Notes under the pieces: generated by a model
Database searches by the model: none
Told to the model about the DNA's origin: nothing
What the model saw: the letters and a program-made list of their open reading frames with translations, nothing else
Part shown: one piece after another, positions 37,079 through 49,738 of the stretch
Layout of the letters: each line of letters opens with the position of its first letter
Numbering within the stretch: position 1 is the first letter of the stretch
Program-made: the position numbers and the translations under genes
Assembly: GCA_033398695.1 (NCBI GenBank)
Contig: CM065802.1
Location: 142,462,096 to 142,526,095, forward strand
Direction of reading: 5' to 3'
From: Orobanche coerulescens
Lineage: Eukaryota; Streptophyta; Magnoliopsida; Lamiales; Orobanchaceae
Length of the DNA: 64,000 bases

Positions 37079-39565
37079 TTCTACCCTCCTTAAAAGAAGT
37101 TTCGTCCCGAAACTTAAAACAAGTAGGGAGAAGCAATATCCTGCCAGGAAAACTCAACGAGATATGCAAAAACCGAAACTCGCGCCCGTCGGCGGAACGC
37201 TGCAAGAAACGCAAAGAGACATACGGCGTGAAAACACGCTCCACGACGACCAACACAACGTCACCGTTAGGAATATAATAAAACCAACAAATGACAAGCG
37301 TCATCAAACGGATAATATAGTCAAGTCAATTATCCGAACAATCACAAAACACAACGAACGAAAATCAATATGATCGACCACCCCAACGGTACATCAATCA
37401 AAACGCGAGCCAATCGCTGAAGAAATACGGAATTCCACCGCCCAAGGGTTGGAAGATCGAAAACGAGACAAATTTCCCGAATATAAAGAAATTAGGAAGG
37501 AGTCTGAACGCTCAACAATCACGAAACGAGATCAACAAAAACTGAACAATCAAACGATCGAACCACAACGGTCGAGACAACAAAAAGCGAACAATCATGT
37601 TCGAAACACGAAGGATAATAAAATTCAAACAACAACTCCCAGGATGATCTGGTGAGGGCTACAAGACATGCATTCCCATAAGATCCACCGGAAAGGGAAT
37701 AGCGATTGAAAAGTCACAACGACAAACGAGTTATTCCAAAACAACACCACCCTCGTTCGATCAACAAAAGCAAGGGATAGGGAAAGTTCAGAAAATGTCA
37801 ACGAACATAAACGAGTCGATAGACTTTAGAGAGAGAAAAAAAATGCGGAAGTCAAAAATGATACGGGCATTACATTCGACCTCTTATAAAAGAAATGTCA
37901 TTCCCGTAAACCACAACAACGGGAGTAAGGTGACAACACAAAAAGCAAACGACAGAAACATCTCCCATGGGCCTCTCAGAGCCGATCCTCATATCTGCAT
38001 CGAAGTTCGCGCCCCGAAAGACTCGGAACCCAACTCGCAAAACTGGATCCTGTGTCTCTCGGGTCCACACTTGAGAAGCGTTACTGACGAGAAGGACAAT
38101 TGCACGTACATTCCTCCGGCACATCACGGTTGAAATGCCTCGGCTCGGCATACCGAAAATACAAACGCTAGATACAATGGGACATAACACCGCAAAAAAA
38201 CATACTGGAGATGCCAACTCAGCACAACAAGGAATCATAACACATATCATATACAACGATTACCATCGTAAAGTAATACACACACAAACACTACAACAAC
38301 GACGGTATCGTTTGGCGACCTCAATGGCCCGAACGATAACCAGCACGTAACACAAACATCATGAAACAATCACCAATGTGCATAAACGCACAAAAATCCA
38401 AGCTTTAACAGCTCACATAGGTGCGATAACACGCAAGCCACCACGAAATGACAACATCAAAGATCAGCATCACACCTCCCACAACGGGCTAACAAAACAT
38501 ATGTGTGGCGCACGACTCAACGTTCACACCACCAATTCAATCATAATTCGGAGGGCTAACACCCTAACAACAATACCAACATCGTACACACCTTCTCCGA
38601 CCACAAGCACGAAATGATGGGCGTTTAAAAACGAAAACCACCTTTTGAAAACGGTTTGGAAACACCAGTTGATCTTGAGTATCACTTTACAAAAAGTAGT
38701 ACAAACACCATTATCGAGACTTTGAAAATCATCTTGCGTTTGAACAAAAATGGGGACACCTTCTCTTAGTGAAAAACTTTCAGAATATTCGACCCTCGGG
38801 ACTAAGTAAAAGTGTTTATAAAACATTGAAAATATCTCAAAACATTTTGGATCCTCGAGGTAGAATTTTGAAACATATTGTGGCACCTTGGATGTACCAC
38901 GAGAAAATAATTCATTTTAAACGTACGTCTCGAAATTTATTTTCTAAGATACTCAAGGTTTTCGAAAATAATTCAATGGACTAGAGTGCCCAAAAATTTC
39001 AGGTAATTACACGGAACATTATAGCGCCGTGGGTCCCGCGCCGGAACCCACCAGGATAAAACCATTTTCAAAATACTAAACACCATCATAAGAATTTCGC
39101 CAAAACGACCAAGGCCACAATGCCAAAAACTCGGTTAAGGGAATCGATTTTCGAAATAAAACTCGGTCCGTAAAATACCGAAAGTCATTACAAAAGAACT
39201 CACGCAGCGGATAAAAGAAATACAGTTCAACATGCACAATCCATCAACACTACTCCTCATATGAACGAAATATGAGAGTCAAATAACCACATATCACGAA
39301 ATCAAAATCCATAAGAGGATTCCGTCACTTAATAAATAATCATAAAAATAGCTCGTGTCACACGAGGCACAACACAAACAAGGGAGACTTACATTCACAG
39401 GTCGCACGAAGATGATGATCGCCCACGATACTAATCACGACCAACAAACTCAGACGACGCGTCGCGACACGACTTAGTCAGACAAAATCCGACACGACAA
39501 AACTCAACAGACACCACTGACCCGACAGCCTAGGTTTCCACAACCTAAAGCTCTGATACCATTTA
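37079..39565 (-). other. Element E internal region
   Basis: No intact gene. The polypurine-tract side matches A and B (CTACCCTCCTTAAAAGAAG, then the GTTTCGTCCCGAAAC palindrome). Near 39010-39200 lies the LTR-end-like segment with AGCGCCGTGGGTCCC. The minus frame 37870-38256 covers the decayed zinc-knuckle area but shows no intact CCHC box. Confidence 0.6.
39550..39561 (-). other. Primer binding site of element E
   Basis: TGGTATCAGAGC on minus, the initiator-Met complement, 4 bp from the LTR. Confidence 0.8.
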
Positions 39566-42276
39566 TGTAACACCCCCAATCCACTTAGGGATATTACACG
39601 CCGTAGACCCTCTCCTCGAGGATCTACCAGGCTGATAACTAAATCAAACATCTAAACATCGCCTTTAAGGCTAAAATGACTCAGTAGACCGACTTGGTCT
39701 TTCAATAAATACTTACAACTCAATTCCAAACACATACCCACGCAGGGGTCAAAATACAATAAACTCCCGTACAACGGGGAAAAGATACTGCATATGATAA
39801 GAACATACAACTAGCACAATCAGACATAAAAGTATCCTCGTGTGATTAGTTTCATTCATCTTTCATCTTCATTCATGCCGACCACGTGCTATGCTCCAAA
39901 ACCTGAATGCAAAAATAGACATCCACCCCCCGAATACTCGGGGGTTAGCAAAACTCCACTGTTTTGCTAGTGCAAGTACAAGTGCAAAAAATATGAGCCA
40001 TACAATTCACATTCCACGAATAACAATAACCAGGAATCCTCAAAGTTCCAAGAACAATAATAATCAAGAATCCTCAAAAATCCAAACGTGACGAAAAGTA
40101 CTTCCCGAGGCAAGAGTTTGGTAAAACATTCTAAAAACCGAAAGGTCGCAAAGCAAGGGAGAATTGCCATCGAGAGTTTTAATAGGAAACAATTTAGGAT
40201 TACCGAATCCTTCGCTTTCCAAAAATCAACAGGGTCACAGCCCAAAGGTTTTGTTTTCGCAAATAAAACCAACCATAATTCACAAGGTTAAAAGCCCACG
40301 TCATGCGTCCTCGACGGACATAAAATACACACGCACCCGTGAAGTTTCACTCGTGAATCCAGGTCGAAGCCAATGGAATTCCCTCCGTGGCCCCATCGAA
40401 CCCTCCCGAGGTGAGCAAACACATTCACAAAACATAAGCAACCGCACTCATGAATCGAGGGCTATACCATTGGACTCCCTCCGTGATCCCATCGGACCCT
40501 CCCGAGGTGAGCGAAAAACAATCACAAAATATATACACGTAGCGGTGAAGTTTCACTCGTGAACCCAGGTCGAAGCCATTGGAATTCCCTCCGTGGTCCC
40601 GTCGAACCCTCCCGAGGTGAGCAAACACATTCACAAAACACAGTACTCACATCGCCTAGGACCGGGTCGAAGCCACAAATCCCACTCCGTGATCCCGTCG
40701 GACCCTCCCGAGCTGGCTAGCGAAATACTCAAGCACCACACGTCACCTAGGACCGGGACGAAGCCACGAATCCCACTCGAGGCCTCGAAGGACCCTCCCG
40801 AGCTGGCTAGCGAATCAAACTCAAGCACGAGTAACATATCACACCGAGGATATCCAAACAATTCACCCAGAGGCATCAAACACTTAGTAAAACAACACGT
40901 CAACCACAATGCACCGAAATGAAACAATGTACGTCCACACGCAAATACCAAGTGCATCATCAACACCAAACTTGTCCATAAGATTCACATACTCGTTCGA
41001 GAAACACACCAATCACAAAACACACACGATTTTGAAAGAGGGCCTTTAACAAGGCTAACCAAATCTTTTGAAAACTCGTTTTAAACAATCAAACAAATAT
41101 ATAAAGACGATCACCAATTATCATATTCACAAAATAAGAATAGTATGGGCAAGGTACTTGCCTAGATACCACGAGCTATGAAAAAATGAACGGATACGGC
41201 CGGGTAGCCCTCAAATTCCCGAACACTATCTAGAACGCGATAGCACCGAAATTACTACGGGAAAACACCACATGAATCATCAATCACCAACGGAATTCAA
41301 CATAGGAATCATCGAGCACCTATAATCCTCCGTAAGGAATAATAAAACATGATTACGACGAGAATCAAGGCCAAAAACAACGGAAATTCCAACAAACTGT
41401 CAAAGGGAACTCATTCGAATATTTAATCGAACATTAAATGTTCAAGACCCTTCAAGAACAAAGAAATCACCCCTCGGGTCGAACGAACCAAAGATACGAG
41501 TATCCAATCCGTAGAACTAGTTCAAAACAACGTTTATACAACAATTAATTGATTAAAAATGGATTGGAATCGAAATCAAAAAGGAAAATCCCCAAATCTA
41601 CAAAAACAAGGGTTCAAGCCAAAATACCTTGATTTGGATGAATGATTCAAGTAGAGGTCGAAAATCTACAACAAGACTTGAGGTGGATGATCTCTACAAG
41701 TTTGGGAGCACACAAATCGCCCAAAATCGCCCTTAGAATCGCCTAGAATGGGAGGAGGAAGAAGAGAGGAGAAAATGAATGTTTCTCCTCGAAAATCTGC
41801 TAAAAAATGCAGAAAAAGCCCGTGTGCCGCGGCACAGGACAAGTGTGCCGCGGCCCAGGGCCAAGAAAAACGCCCAGGAATCAGCTTAGTGTCGCGGCAC
41901 ACGGTACAGCCCACTCCAACACGAAAAAGGCACATCGTGTAGTCTTAGCTATTTCGACCATAACTCCCTCATCTGGACTCCGATTGACTCACCGTTTGAA
42001 CCATTGGAAAGCTAACTTGATGCTCTATAATATTGCAAAGATTCAGAATTCTTGGAGTTTCCAAGAATTAATGGTGACTTTACAAAGTCGAACTCCCACG
42101 TGGAAAAGTCGATTAAGGATACGGAACTCAACAAAAGGACACCGAAACAAACTCGGATGACAAAAAGTGTAGAATTAATCATTCTCGAAACGACGAAACG
42201 GTCATGAACGAGTCGTCAAAACGGACTCCGGCCGAAAAAAGAAATTTACCGAAAATAAAAAATTGCGGATATTACA
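39566..42276 (-). repeat. Element E right LTR (5' LTR in sense)
   Basis: Near-identical to the left LTR. It has three palindromes instead of four (41820-41905) because about 20 bp between two neighbouring copies are missing. Donor-like site at 41627 and acceptor-like end at 39903 on minus. Confidence 0.92.
41820..41905 (-). repeat. Palindrome cluster, GTGCCGCGGCAC type (E right LTR)
   Basis: Three copies; the last reads GTGTCGCGGCAC, a fusion of two neighbouring copies of the left LTR with a base change. Confidence 0.85.
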
Positions 42277-43980
42277 AAAATAATACAAATTCATATATAT
42301 TAAGTATGGAATACCTAAATATATCCGATGTAACACCCCAAACTAGGCGGATATTACAGTGCCGTAGATCCCCAACTGGGACCCACCAGGCAAATGAAAA
42401 TGAATGAATTACACAGGATAGATGTAGTACCGAACTACATTACAACAATAATTACTCCGATGAGGAGTTTAGTTACAACACACCAGGACAATACCGAATA
42501 CTAGTGTATTTTATATGAAGATAAAATACACAACACTGAATGAAACGGAGTATTCAATGAAAGTCTGCAGCGGAAAATAAAGGACAATGACATGAATAAT
42601 TGAAAGATCGGGGCCCCCTACTAGTATCACTGGGACTCCTCGACGTCAGCGTGTTCTCCCCGTACTTTTGCCTTACCAAACCTGAAAAACAAAATCCCCC
42701 AAACGGGGTCAGTTAAACAGAACAACAATCCTCAAGGGTTGAAAATACACAATCATGATTTTATCTGAAGTTATGAAATATCCTGTCGAAACATACGCAA
42801 TCAAACATGCTATATGAATCAACTAACAGTACGGCTCAAAGGGTGGCGCCACACTACGCCCGGGATGGAAATGTGTCCGTGCACAAGCCACCAACGATCA
42901 ATACACGCGTGGTCTTGTACCTAATCAGTCTCACGAGACACATTGACTCGTGTGCACAGTCCAATGTGAGGCCAACAACCAACACACGACCATAATGTGC
43001 CCGACATGAAAATCCTACACATACCAACCGGCACGCCAGTATGACCCGGAATGCCACGTTATGACAAAAGTGACATCGAAAATGAATAATGACTCACCGA
43101 GGTGGAATGGTAATGAAATAAATGACAGCTCAATGAAAAGATTGGAACCGTTGTTCCTTATGACTGAAATGATTAATTGATAACAACAAGTTTTGATACG
43201 GTTAATATAATGATGAATGAGTTATGATTATGAATGAACAACAACAAAAGGCATGAATATCCTTTTAACCGAGTAAGAATTAACTTACACAATACCGATG
43301 AAGAATGTCCGTCCACGAACAACGTCCTAACCAAGATACCGATCGCTCGAACAACCTTGAATAACAATAATTACCAACAATCGTTCAATACACGCATCAA
43401 GTAACAAAACACGACTAACCCAACTTACGAAACAACGATAAACAAACTCATAAGGCATTCCAACGAATACATAACCAACCACACAACTTGAATTATCGAT
43501 CCCGAATATGTCGAAACCAAACCAAAATGAGTATTTCGAACTAACAAAACACTTCAATGACATCAATAATCCATTAGGAATCCATAATTCATGGTTACAA
43601 CAACATCAATCGGAAAATCCCCAATTAACCAAAGTCAACCCCAAGGGTTCTTGAAATAATTCTGAAAATAACCATTAAATCCGTAGGAATATATTTATCC
43701 AAGGTAGATAATCCATATCTAACATATTCCAATGATAATCCAAGCTTACACGAAGAAATCGGAAGGAAAACCCAAAAATCCGAAACTCTAGATCCAAGAA
43801 TTTAATACCTTTGATTCGATGAATAGGAGATGATGAAGTCATGATTAATCCAACTCAAAGTCTTGAAGATGATGATTGATGATTACACCTTGAAGAATAC
43901 CCTCAAAATCGCCCAAATCGCCAAGAACCGACGAGAGAAAGAGATTAGAATGATAAATGACGAACTCTGACTAAAGCCCA

Positions 43981-43988
43981 ATTTATAG
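43981..43988 (-). promoter_or_regulatory. TATA box of element F LTR
   Basis: ACTATAAAT on minus, about 10 bp downstream in sense of the nearest palindrome. The same box occurs in the right LTR near 60031. Confidence 0.55.
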
Positions 43989-43995
43989 TCGATCG

Positions 43996-44565
43996 AGTTA
44001 GCGTGCGCTAGCCCTAATGCGTAGCGTGCGCTAACGGGAAATTTGGGTATTCCAGTACCCACTGTCCGAACACGGTAGCGCGCGCTACGTACCTTTTGTA
44101 GCGTGCGCTACGACCATACTACTAGCGTACGTAATTGCTCATAGTTAGCGTGCGCTAACGAATAATTTGATGCCCAGTACTGAAATCCAGAAACTGCATG
44201 TTCTCTGATCTGACCTCGATAGCGTGCGCTACAACCAATATTTAGCGTGCGCTATAATATCGATTGCGTACGCTAAAAACAAAACATAGCGTGCGCTATG
44301 AGTTAATCCAGTGCAGTCCAGTAGCCACTGGACTCAACCTGATTTGTCCTTAGCGCGCGCTACACCACATATTAGCGTGCGCTACTTCAACCCACTAGCG
44401 TGCGCTACTTACCATTCGTAGCGTGCGCTACTTATAACTCACCTGCAGTCCAGTACCTTCTGGACTGCAGCCAGGGTAACCTCAGCGTGCGCTAAAGCTG
44501 AGTGGTAGCGTGCGCTACCTATACCCAATTAGTGTACGCTAAAAGGAGTACGTAGCGTGCGCTAC
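43996..44565 (-). repeat. Palindrome cluster, TAGCGCACGCTA type (F left LTR)
   Basis: About eighteen copies or variants in 570 bp, interleaved with a second dyad of the CAGTCCAGTAGCCACTGGAC type. Variants include TAGCGCGCGCTA (self-complementary) and TAGCGTACGTAA. Confidence 0.9.
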
Positions 44566-44794
44566 TCCTCACGCACAGCTCGCAACGAAAATAACAATGA
44601 TGATAAACACGGCACGAAACTCCAAACCGATTAGTGATGAATGACGATTGATATACGATACAATTACTCTGAATGATGAATACCATGACTGAATCTGAGT
44701 GACAATTGATTAATAATGAGTGAAAATTACTGAGTATCAATTACTGAATGATAAATACTGAATGATAATTACTGAATTACAACCGGGTATTACA

Positions 44795-46009
44795 TACACC
44801 CCCCCTTAAAAGAGTTTCGTCCTCGAAACTAAGGGTAAACAACTCGGGACATGAACTATCCATCACGATCTGCAAACAATAATGTCCAAATAGTTCTCGG
44901 GACCAAATCAATCGCACGCCCAAGTCCCCAAGTCTTGACGTCTCGGATCACAATGAACGATTTCCCAAAAATATCACGAAGTCTCGGTATGACACCAAAA
45001 GGAATGCATCAAACGATCTCAAAATCTCAAGATTCTCAAATACGATCATTATAAGATAGATCAACAATAAATGATCCACAACCATGACACATTAATACGG
45101 ATTGAGTTATATAGTCATCGAAAGACAAGGCTATATATCAAATGTACCCAACATCGATATCCTCCATACCATCGATCTCCTCGATCCCAACGATTCGACG
45201 AAGACCCAAACCCGAACTCACCGCTTAATATGACCCCGAAAGGTTACCAAAACGAGAGTGACTATGATGAATGATAAATGATTAGATATCCGACAAGGAT
45301 CAAGAATAACTCGCCGAGGTGAACTAATAACGAAATGAGTGATAACTCAAATGAAATTATTGGAACCATTGTTCCCGTGAAGTGAATGATTGGTTGATAA
45401 ATATAAGTCTTAACGTGATTGATATATGATGAATGACCTATGCGAATAATTGAACGGCGATGAAATGAATGATTATCCTATTACCGAGCAAGAATTAACT
45501 TGCTCAACACCGGTGATGAATGTCCTGTTGTATCACTGTTAAAGCAAACAACAGTCGAACTCGTCATCTGAGATGAAGATGCTCTCCCAGCATGAATACG
45601 ACTAGAAACGATCTCTTGGACGTCGGAGTCCGATGTCCCTCTGAACTCTTTCCATACCGAGGCAGGAAAGTCACGTGATAATTACAGATCTCGTATGAAG
45701 ATTGCATTATGATTACGAGACGGAATGATAACAATGAGCATACACGCTCTAACAAAATGAATGCATTAATAATGCAATAAAACGATCGTCGACATGACGT
45801 CGTAATATGAGAAGATCGCATGAAAAATCAAGTGAGGTGACAAGCCTATCTGATGAAATTCCTGAAATGATTACCTTGAACAAGTTCACAAGATTGAAAA
45901 ATTTGATTCACAAGATCAACAACTGAACCGTGAGATGGACTGGATGGTTAATGAATTAATCAAACAATGAGATTGACTCCGTGATGAATGAATTAATTGA
46001 ACAATGAGG
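44795..46009 (-). other. Element F interior, 3' non-coding part
   Basis: Begins with a tract of CCCCCCCTTAAAA (plus reading) beside the LTR and a GTTTCGTCCTCGAAAC dyad. No RNase H, integrase or chromodomain is recognisable, so that half of pol has been deleted. The text is rich in ATGAATGA-type simple runs. Confidence 0.55.
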
Positions 46010-46905
46010 TTAACTGAGTGATGAATGAATTGACTGAACAATTTTAGAAAATCCCTCCACAAACCGCCGATAATAACCGGCTAATCCGAGAAAGCTTCGG
46101 ATTTTCTTAACATTCTTCGGAGGTAACCAATCTTGGATAGCCTTCGTCTTCTGAGGATCAATACGCACTCCATCTGATGAAATTACAGGTCCGAGAAAAG
46201 TCACTACGGACATCCAGAACTCACCTTTGGAAAACTTTCCATAAAGTTGCTCTCGTCTTAACACGTCGGGAACCTGATGAAAATGAACCTCGTGTTCTTC
46301 TCGGTCACGAGAATAATCAAAATGTCATCGATGAAGATAACAACAAATTGATCCAAAAGTCGATGAAAACCTGATTCATTAACTCCATGAATACTGCAGG
46401 TGCATTAATCAACCCAACCGGCAAAACCGCAAACTCATAATGACCATAGCGTGTTCGAAATGCCGTCCTCGTGGTATCCGATTCTCGAATTCGCAACTGA
46501 TGACATCCAGATCTTAATTCGATCTTGGAAAATACTGAAACTCCCTGAAGTTGATCCAAAAGATCATCGATACGGGGTAGAGGATGTTTATCCTTGATCA
46601 TCATCCTGTTCAACTCCTCGTAATAATACACACACGAACGAACCATACCTCTCCTTGACAGGTAACACTGGTGCTCCCCACGGGGACGCACTCGGTCGGA
46701 GATAACCTTTCTCGCACAATTTCTCAAGTTGAGTCTTCAACTTCTGCATTTGGTCGGGGCCATCCGGTATGATGCCTTCGATAACGGGGACGTACCGGGC
46801 TCCAACTCACTCGTGAATTCCACAATTCTATGTGAAGGCCACCAAGTAACTCGTCTGGGAAATACATCGTCAATCGATGACAATGATACCATGAATGATT
46901 GAACA
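46010..46905 (-). pseudogene. Reverse transcriptase remnant of element F
   Basis: Ty3/gypsy RT on minus. From 46870 down, IVEFTSELEPGTSPLSKA and YRMAPT give the linker before RT. Then [20 protein letters not shown], then [20 protein letters not shown] and the [14 protein letters not shown] block appear. Around 46320 the FIDD active-site text is present but in another frame. Further frames continue to [17 protein letters not shown] at about 46050, the RT/RNase H junction. At least three frameshifts are needed, so it is not functional. Confidence 0.85.
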
Positions 46906-47470
46906 CCTCGATTGTCTAAGAACGGCAATAGGTGACAATGATATACTGAATGATTAAGTAACTCGATTGCCCATAAACGGCCAATCGATGAAAATGATAC
47001 AATGAATGATTGAATAACTCGATTGCCTATGATCGGCCAATCGATGACAATGATATAATGAATGATTGAATATCTCGATTGCCTAAGAACGGCAATAGGT
47101 GACAATGATATAATGAATGATTAAGTAACTCGATTGCCCATGAACGGCCAATCGATGAAAATGATACAATGAATGATTGAATAACTCGATTGCCTATGAT
47201 CGGCCAATCGATGACAATGATATAATGAATGATTGAATATCTCGATTGCCCATGAACGGCCAATCGATGAAAATGATATAATGAATGATTAAGTAACTCG
47301 ATTGCCCATGAACGGCCAATCGATGAAAATGATATAATGAATGATTGAATAACTCGATTGCCTATGATCGGCCAATCGATGACAATGATATAATGGATGA
47401 TTGAATATCTCGATTGCCCATGAACGGCCAATCGATGAAAATGATATAATGAATGATTGAATATCTCGAT
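46905..47470 (-). repeat. 56-bp tandem array between protease and RT of F
   Basis: About eleven units, each with CTCGATTGCC and CGGCCAATCGATGAnAATGA cores, at 53-57 bp spacing (for example 47017, 47074, 47127, 47182, 47239, 47296, 47350, 47406). Three-unit blocks of about 165-168 bp repeat (47017, 47182, 47350), so the minus frame 47605-47027 stays open by multiples of three. It sits exactly where the short protease-RT linker belongs. Confidence 0.88.
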
Positions 47471-47474
47471 TGCG

Positions 47475-47850
47475 GAATTTCTCTGCTTCCGCCATAATAA
47501 TAATTCTACTCGAACAACGGGGATTACTTCCCTGAAGCACACATTCGACAACCAACGACGGAAAGATAGCGACCAAACGCTAACAAACACTGAGGATAGT
47601 ATCAAGACGGTTAAACCAACTAATACCGAAAATTACATCGTCCTAAGATAAATTCACCACGATTAGGTCCACCAACCAATCGCGGTTACTAAGCTTACTT
47701 CGGTATGATTCCGAAAATTCTTCCATTGTCAGGTAGACCGATGGTATGAGGTCCACAAGCAATAGGACTATCCCGAAATAAGTCTACTCAAGCATGATTC
47801 GAAAATGAATGAATGCGGTGTACCAGCATCAAAAGGTACACACAGGTTGA
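47475..47850 (-). pseudogene. Retropepsin remnant of element F
   Basis: On minus near 47845-47801 the text TFDAGTPHSFIF matches the LFDSGATHSFI active site with changed residues and a frameshift. Near 47672-47590 VDLIVVNLS (stop) DDVIFGISWFNRLDTILS matches the protease C-terminal strand and the usual GMDWL segment. It lies directly beyond the G insertion. Confidence 0.7.
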
Positions 47851-48176
47851 AATAAAATTACGAGTATACCTGAAATCATTCGGGCCACCGGATCGTCGAT
47901 CCTCCTCATCACATGAATCTGGGATTTGCCTGTAATACCCGCATTTTTTTTCTTTCCCTTGTAATTGTATTTCCGGTGTAATTCTCGATTTTAGTGACCC
48001 TCGTGTATCCGTCAGTGTAACTTTTCCGTTATCTTTTAATCTGACTCTCGTAATTGTTGTGCGGAACCGCCGTTTTGGGGTTGCCGTGGATTCATTCTAT
48101 GCTATGATGCGTTTTGAGGTGTTCCGTTTGACGTTTCGTTCATATTCCGGTATTTTGGGTCGTTTATATTCTGTAT

Positions 48177-48706
48177 CTAGCGCACGCTAAATTTCCTGTA
48201 TAGCGCACGCTAGAAATCCATTAGTAGCGCACGCTACGTTTGATTCGTAGCGCACGCTAACGATTTAGCCCTGGGAGTGGCAGTTCAACTCCCAGCCCTC
48301 TGGACTATCGGATTAGCGCACGCTATCTTGTCTAGCGCACGCTAATGTCGGGAGACTAGCGCACGTTAAGTTGTTCAGTAGCGCGCGCTAGTGTGACTGT
48401 CCAGTACTGGGCAGTTTACTACTGAACTCAATCAGAGGCTAGTTAGCGCACGCTACGCTTGTATGGTAGCGCACGCTAACGGGTCAGGTGAGTTTGTGCA
48501 TTTGGCTACTGGACTCGGCTGATGTCCAGGTAGCGCACGCTATTGGTCCATAGCGCGCGCTACCGAGAGGTTATTAGCGCACGCTACGTTTCGAGTAGCG
48601 CACGCTAACGGCCAAAAGTTTGGCTACTGGATCGACGCTAATTAGTTTGGCCTGTAATTTCTCCTCGTTAGCGCACGCTAACCTTAAAGGATTAGCGCAC
48701 GCTAAC
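48177..48706 (+). repeat. Palindrome cluster, TAGCGCACGCTA type (G 5' LTR)
   Basis: Sixteen copies: thirteen exact TAGCGCACGCTA, two TAGCGCGCGCTA and one TAGCGCACGTTA. The flanking bases vary. Spacers of 10-75 bp include a second dyad, TCCAGTACTGGGCAG and CTACTGGACT-type text. Confidence 0.92.
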
Positions 48707-48707
48707 A

Positions 48708-48732
48708 CTCCCTGGCTATATAAACCAGGGAG
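48708..48732 (+). promoter_or_regulatory. TATA box in inverted repeat, G 5' LTR
   Basis: CTCCCTGG (48708-48715) and CCAGGGAG (48725-48732) flank CTATATAAA (48716-48724). The same arrangement is at 55794-55818 in the 3' LTR. Confidence 0.7.
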
Positions 48733-48900
48733 TTGACGGAGATAGTCACAAATCCTCATTTCTCTCCTTCTTCCGCGGCCGAGCGACTCCAGAGGCGATT
48801 TGAGGCGATTTTCTTCTTCCAATCACTTCAGAGATTCTTTTGCTTGAATTCTTGGTGTAGATTAACATCATCCACTTGTGTTTCTCATCCTAAATCCAAG

Positions 48901-49738
48901 GTAAATCTCTTAGAACCCTACTTTTCGATAAATTGGGGTTTTGGGATTTTCTTCCGATCCGTTCCGCTTTGTTGATGAATTCATGGAATATGATTAATCT
49001 TGTTGGTATTCTTAGTTTCCCTACGGATTCATGGTATATTTCGTGATTTTTACGGAATCGAGAGGGTTTGGTTGTGGTCCGCCCTCGTTGTTGTTTATAT
49101 ACGAATATACATGAATCGTAGGCGGGTTTTCGGGTGTATTCCAATTCCGTATTCGTTTAGAAATGGTTGTGATTGTATTCTTCGAATCGTTAGGTTCGGT
49201 TTCATTGGTTCCTAGCGTTCGTCGGTGACTTTCCTTTCGTTCTTCGCGTCGTCATTAATTCAAGGCAAGTATTCTTTTGGAAACCTTTATGCTTAACATG
49301 AAATGGTAATGTATATTGTGTGTGCTTTGCTCACCCTGGGAGGGTCCGACGAGGCCTCGGGGGAATCTATGACTTCACTCTGGATTCATGAGTTTGTTTC
49401 GCTAGCCAGCTCGGGAGGGTCCTTAGAGGCCTCGGGTGGGATTCGTGGCTTCGTCCCGGTCCTAGGCGATGCCTGTGCGTGATTTGTTTTATGAAATGGC
49501 GAGCTCGGGGGGGGTCCTTAGAGGCCTCGGGTGGGATTCGTGGCTTCGTCCCGGTCCTAGGCAAATTGTTTGACTGTTTGTTTCCGGAAAAGACATGTCT
49601 GGTTTTGACTTTTGAAATGATATTGGTGCATGTACTATGAAATGTGTAAGCGATTGGTTTGCCTTGACTACTTGTACTAGCGTAATTGCTAACCCCTTTG
49701 GGGACCCGTTTTGGGGAAATTCTTGTTATGGATTTCAG
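48901..49738 (+). other. Candidate intra-LTR intron of G
   Basis: CCAAG|GTAAAT and GATTTCAG|GTC bracket 838 bp that contain the minisatellite. The 3' LTR has the same sites at 55987 and 56826. Splicing is inferred, not shown; comparable sites occur in A, B, C, E and F. Confidence 0.45.
49330..49560 (+). repeat. LTR minisatellite of G (5' copy)
   Basis: Two to three units with GCTCGGGAGGGTCCTTAGAG, GCCTCGGGTGGGATTCGTGG and CTTCGTCCCGGTCCTAGGC. The 3' LTR copy is at about 56415-56645. Confidence 0.85.

Larger units (their letters stand above)
34347..42276 (-). mobile_element. LTR element E, non-autonomous (TSD AAAAT)
   Basis: TGTAACACCC to GATATTACA with exact TSD AAAAT at 34342-34346 and 42277-42281. 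LTRs of about 2.7 kb resemble those of B at the outer ends but have a different palindrome (GTGCCGCGGCAC) and a longer minisatellite. The 2.5-kb interior has no coding. Primer site (39550-39561) and polypurine tract (37079 on) give minus-strand sense. Confidence 0.92.
42329..44794 (-). repeat. Element F left LTR (3' LTR in sense)
   Basis: About 2.47 kb. Sense anatomy: TGTAATACCCGG start, palindromes, TATA at 43981-43988, donor-like TCAAAG|GTATTAAA at 43808, acceptor-like TTTTTCAG|GTTTGG ending 42682, subterminal TGTAATATCC near 42357. Confidence 0.92.

Noticed and set aside
47027..47605. 192-codon minus frame as a new repeat protein
   Set aside because: It is mostly the 56-bp tandem array plus protease scraps; openness follows from the three-unit register and no family match is visible.
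48177..48706. Regularly recurring palindromes as a CRISPR array
   Set aside because: The repeats are only 12 bp, spacing is irregular, spacers are conserved between LTR copies, and the context is a plant LTR.
49000..49215. 71-codon frame recurring in A and G LTRs as a conserved small protein
   Set aside because: It is repeated because the LTRs are repeated; it has mostly random composition and sits inside the candidate intron.
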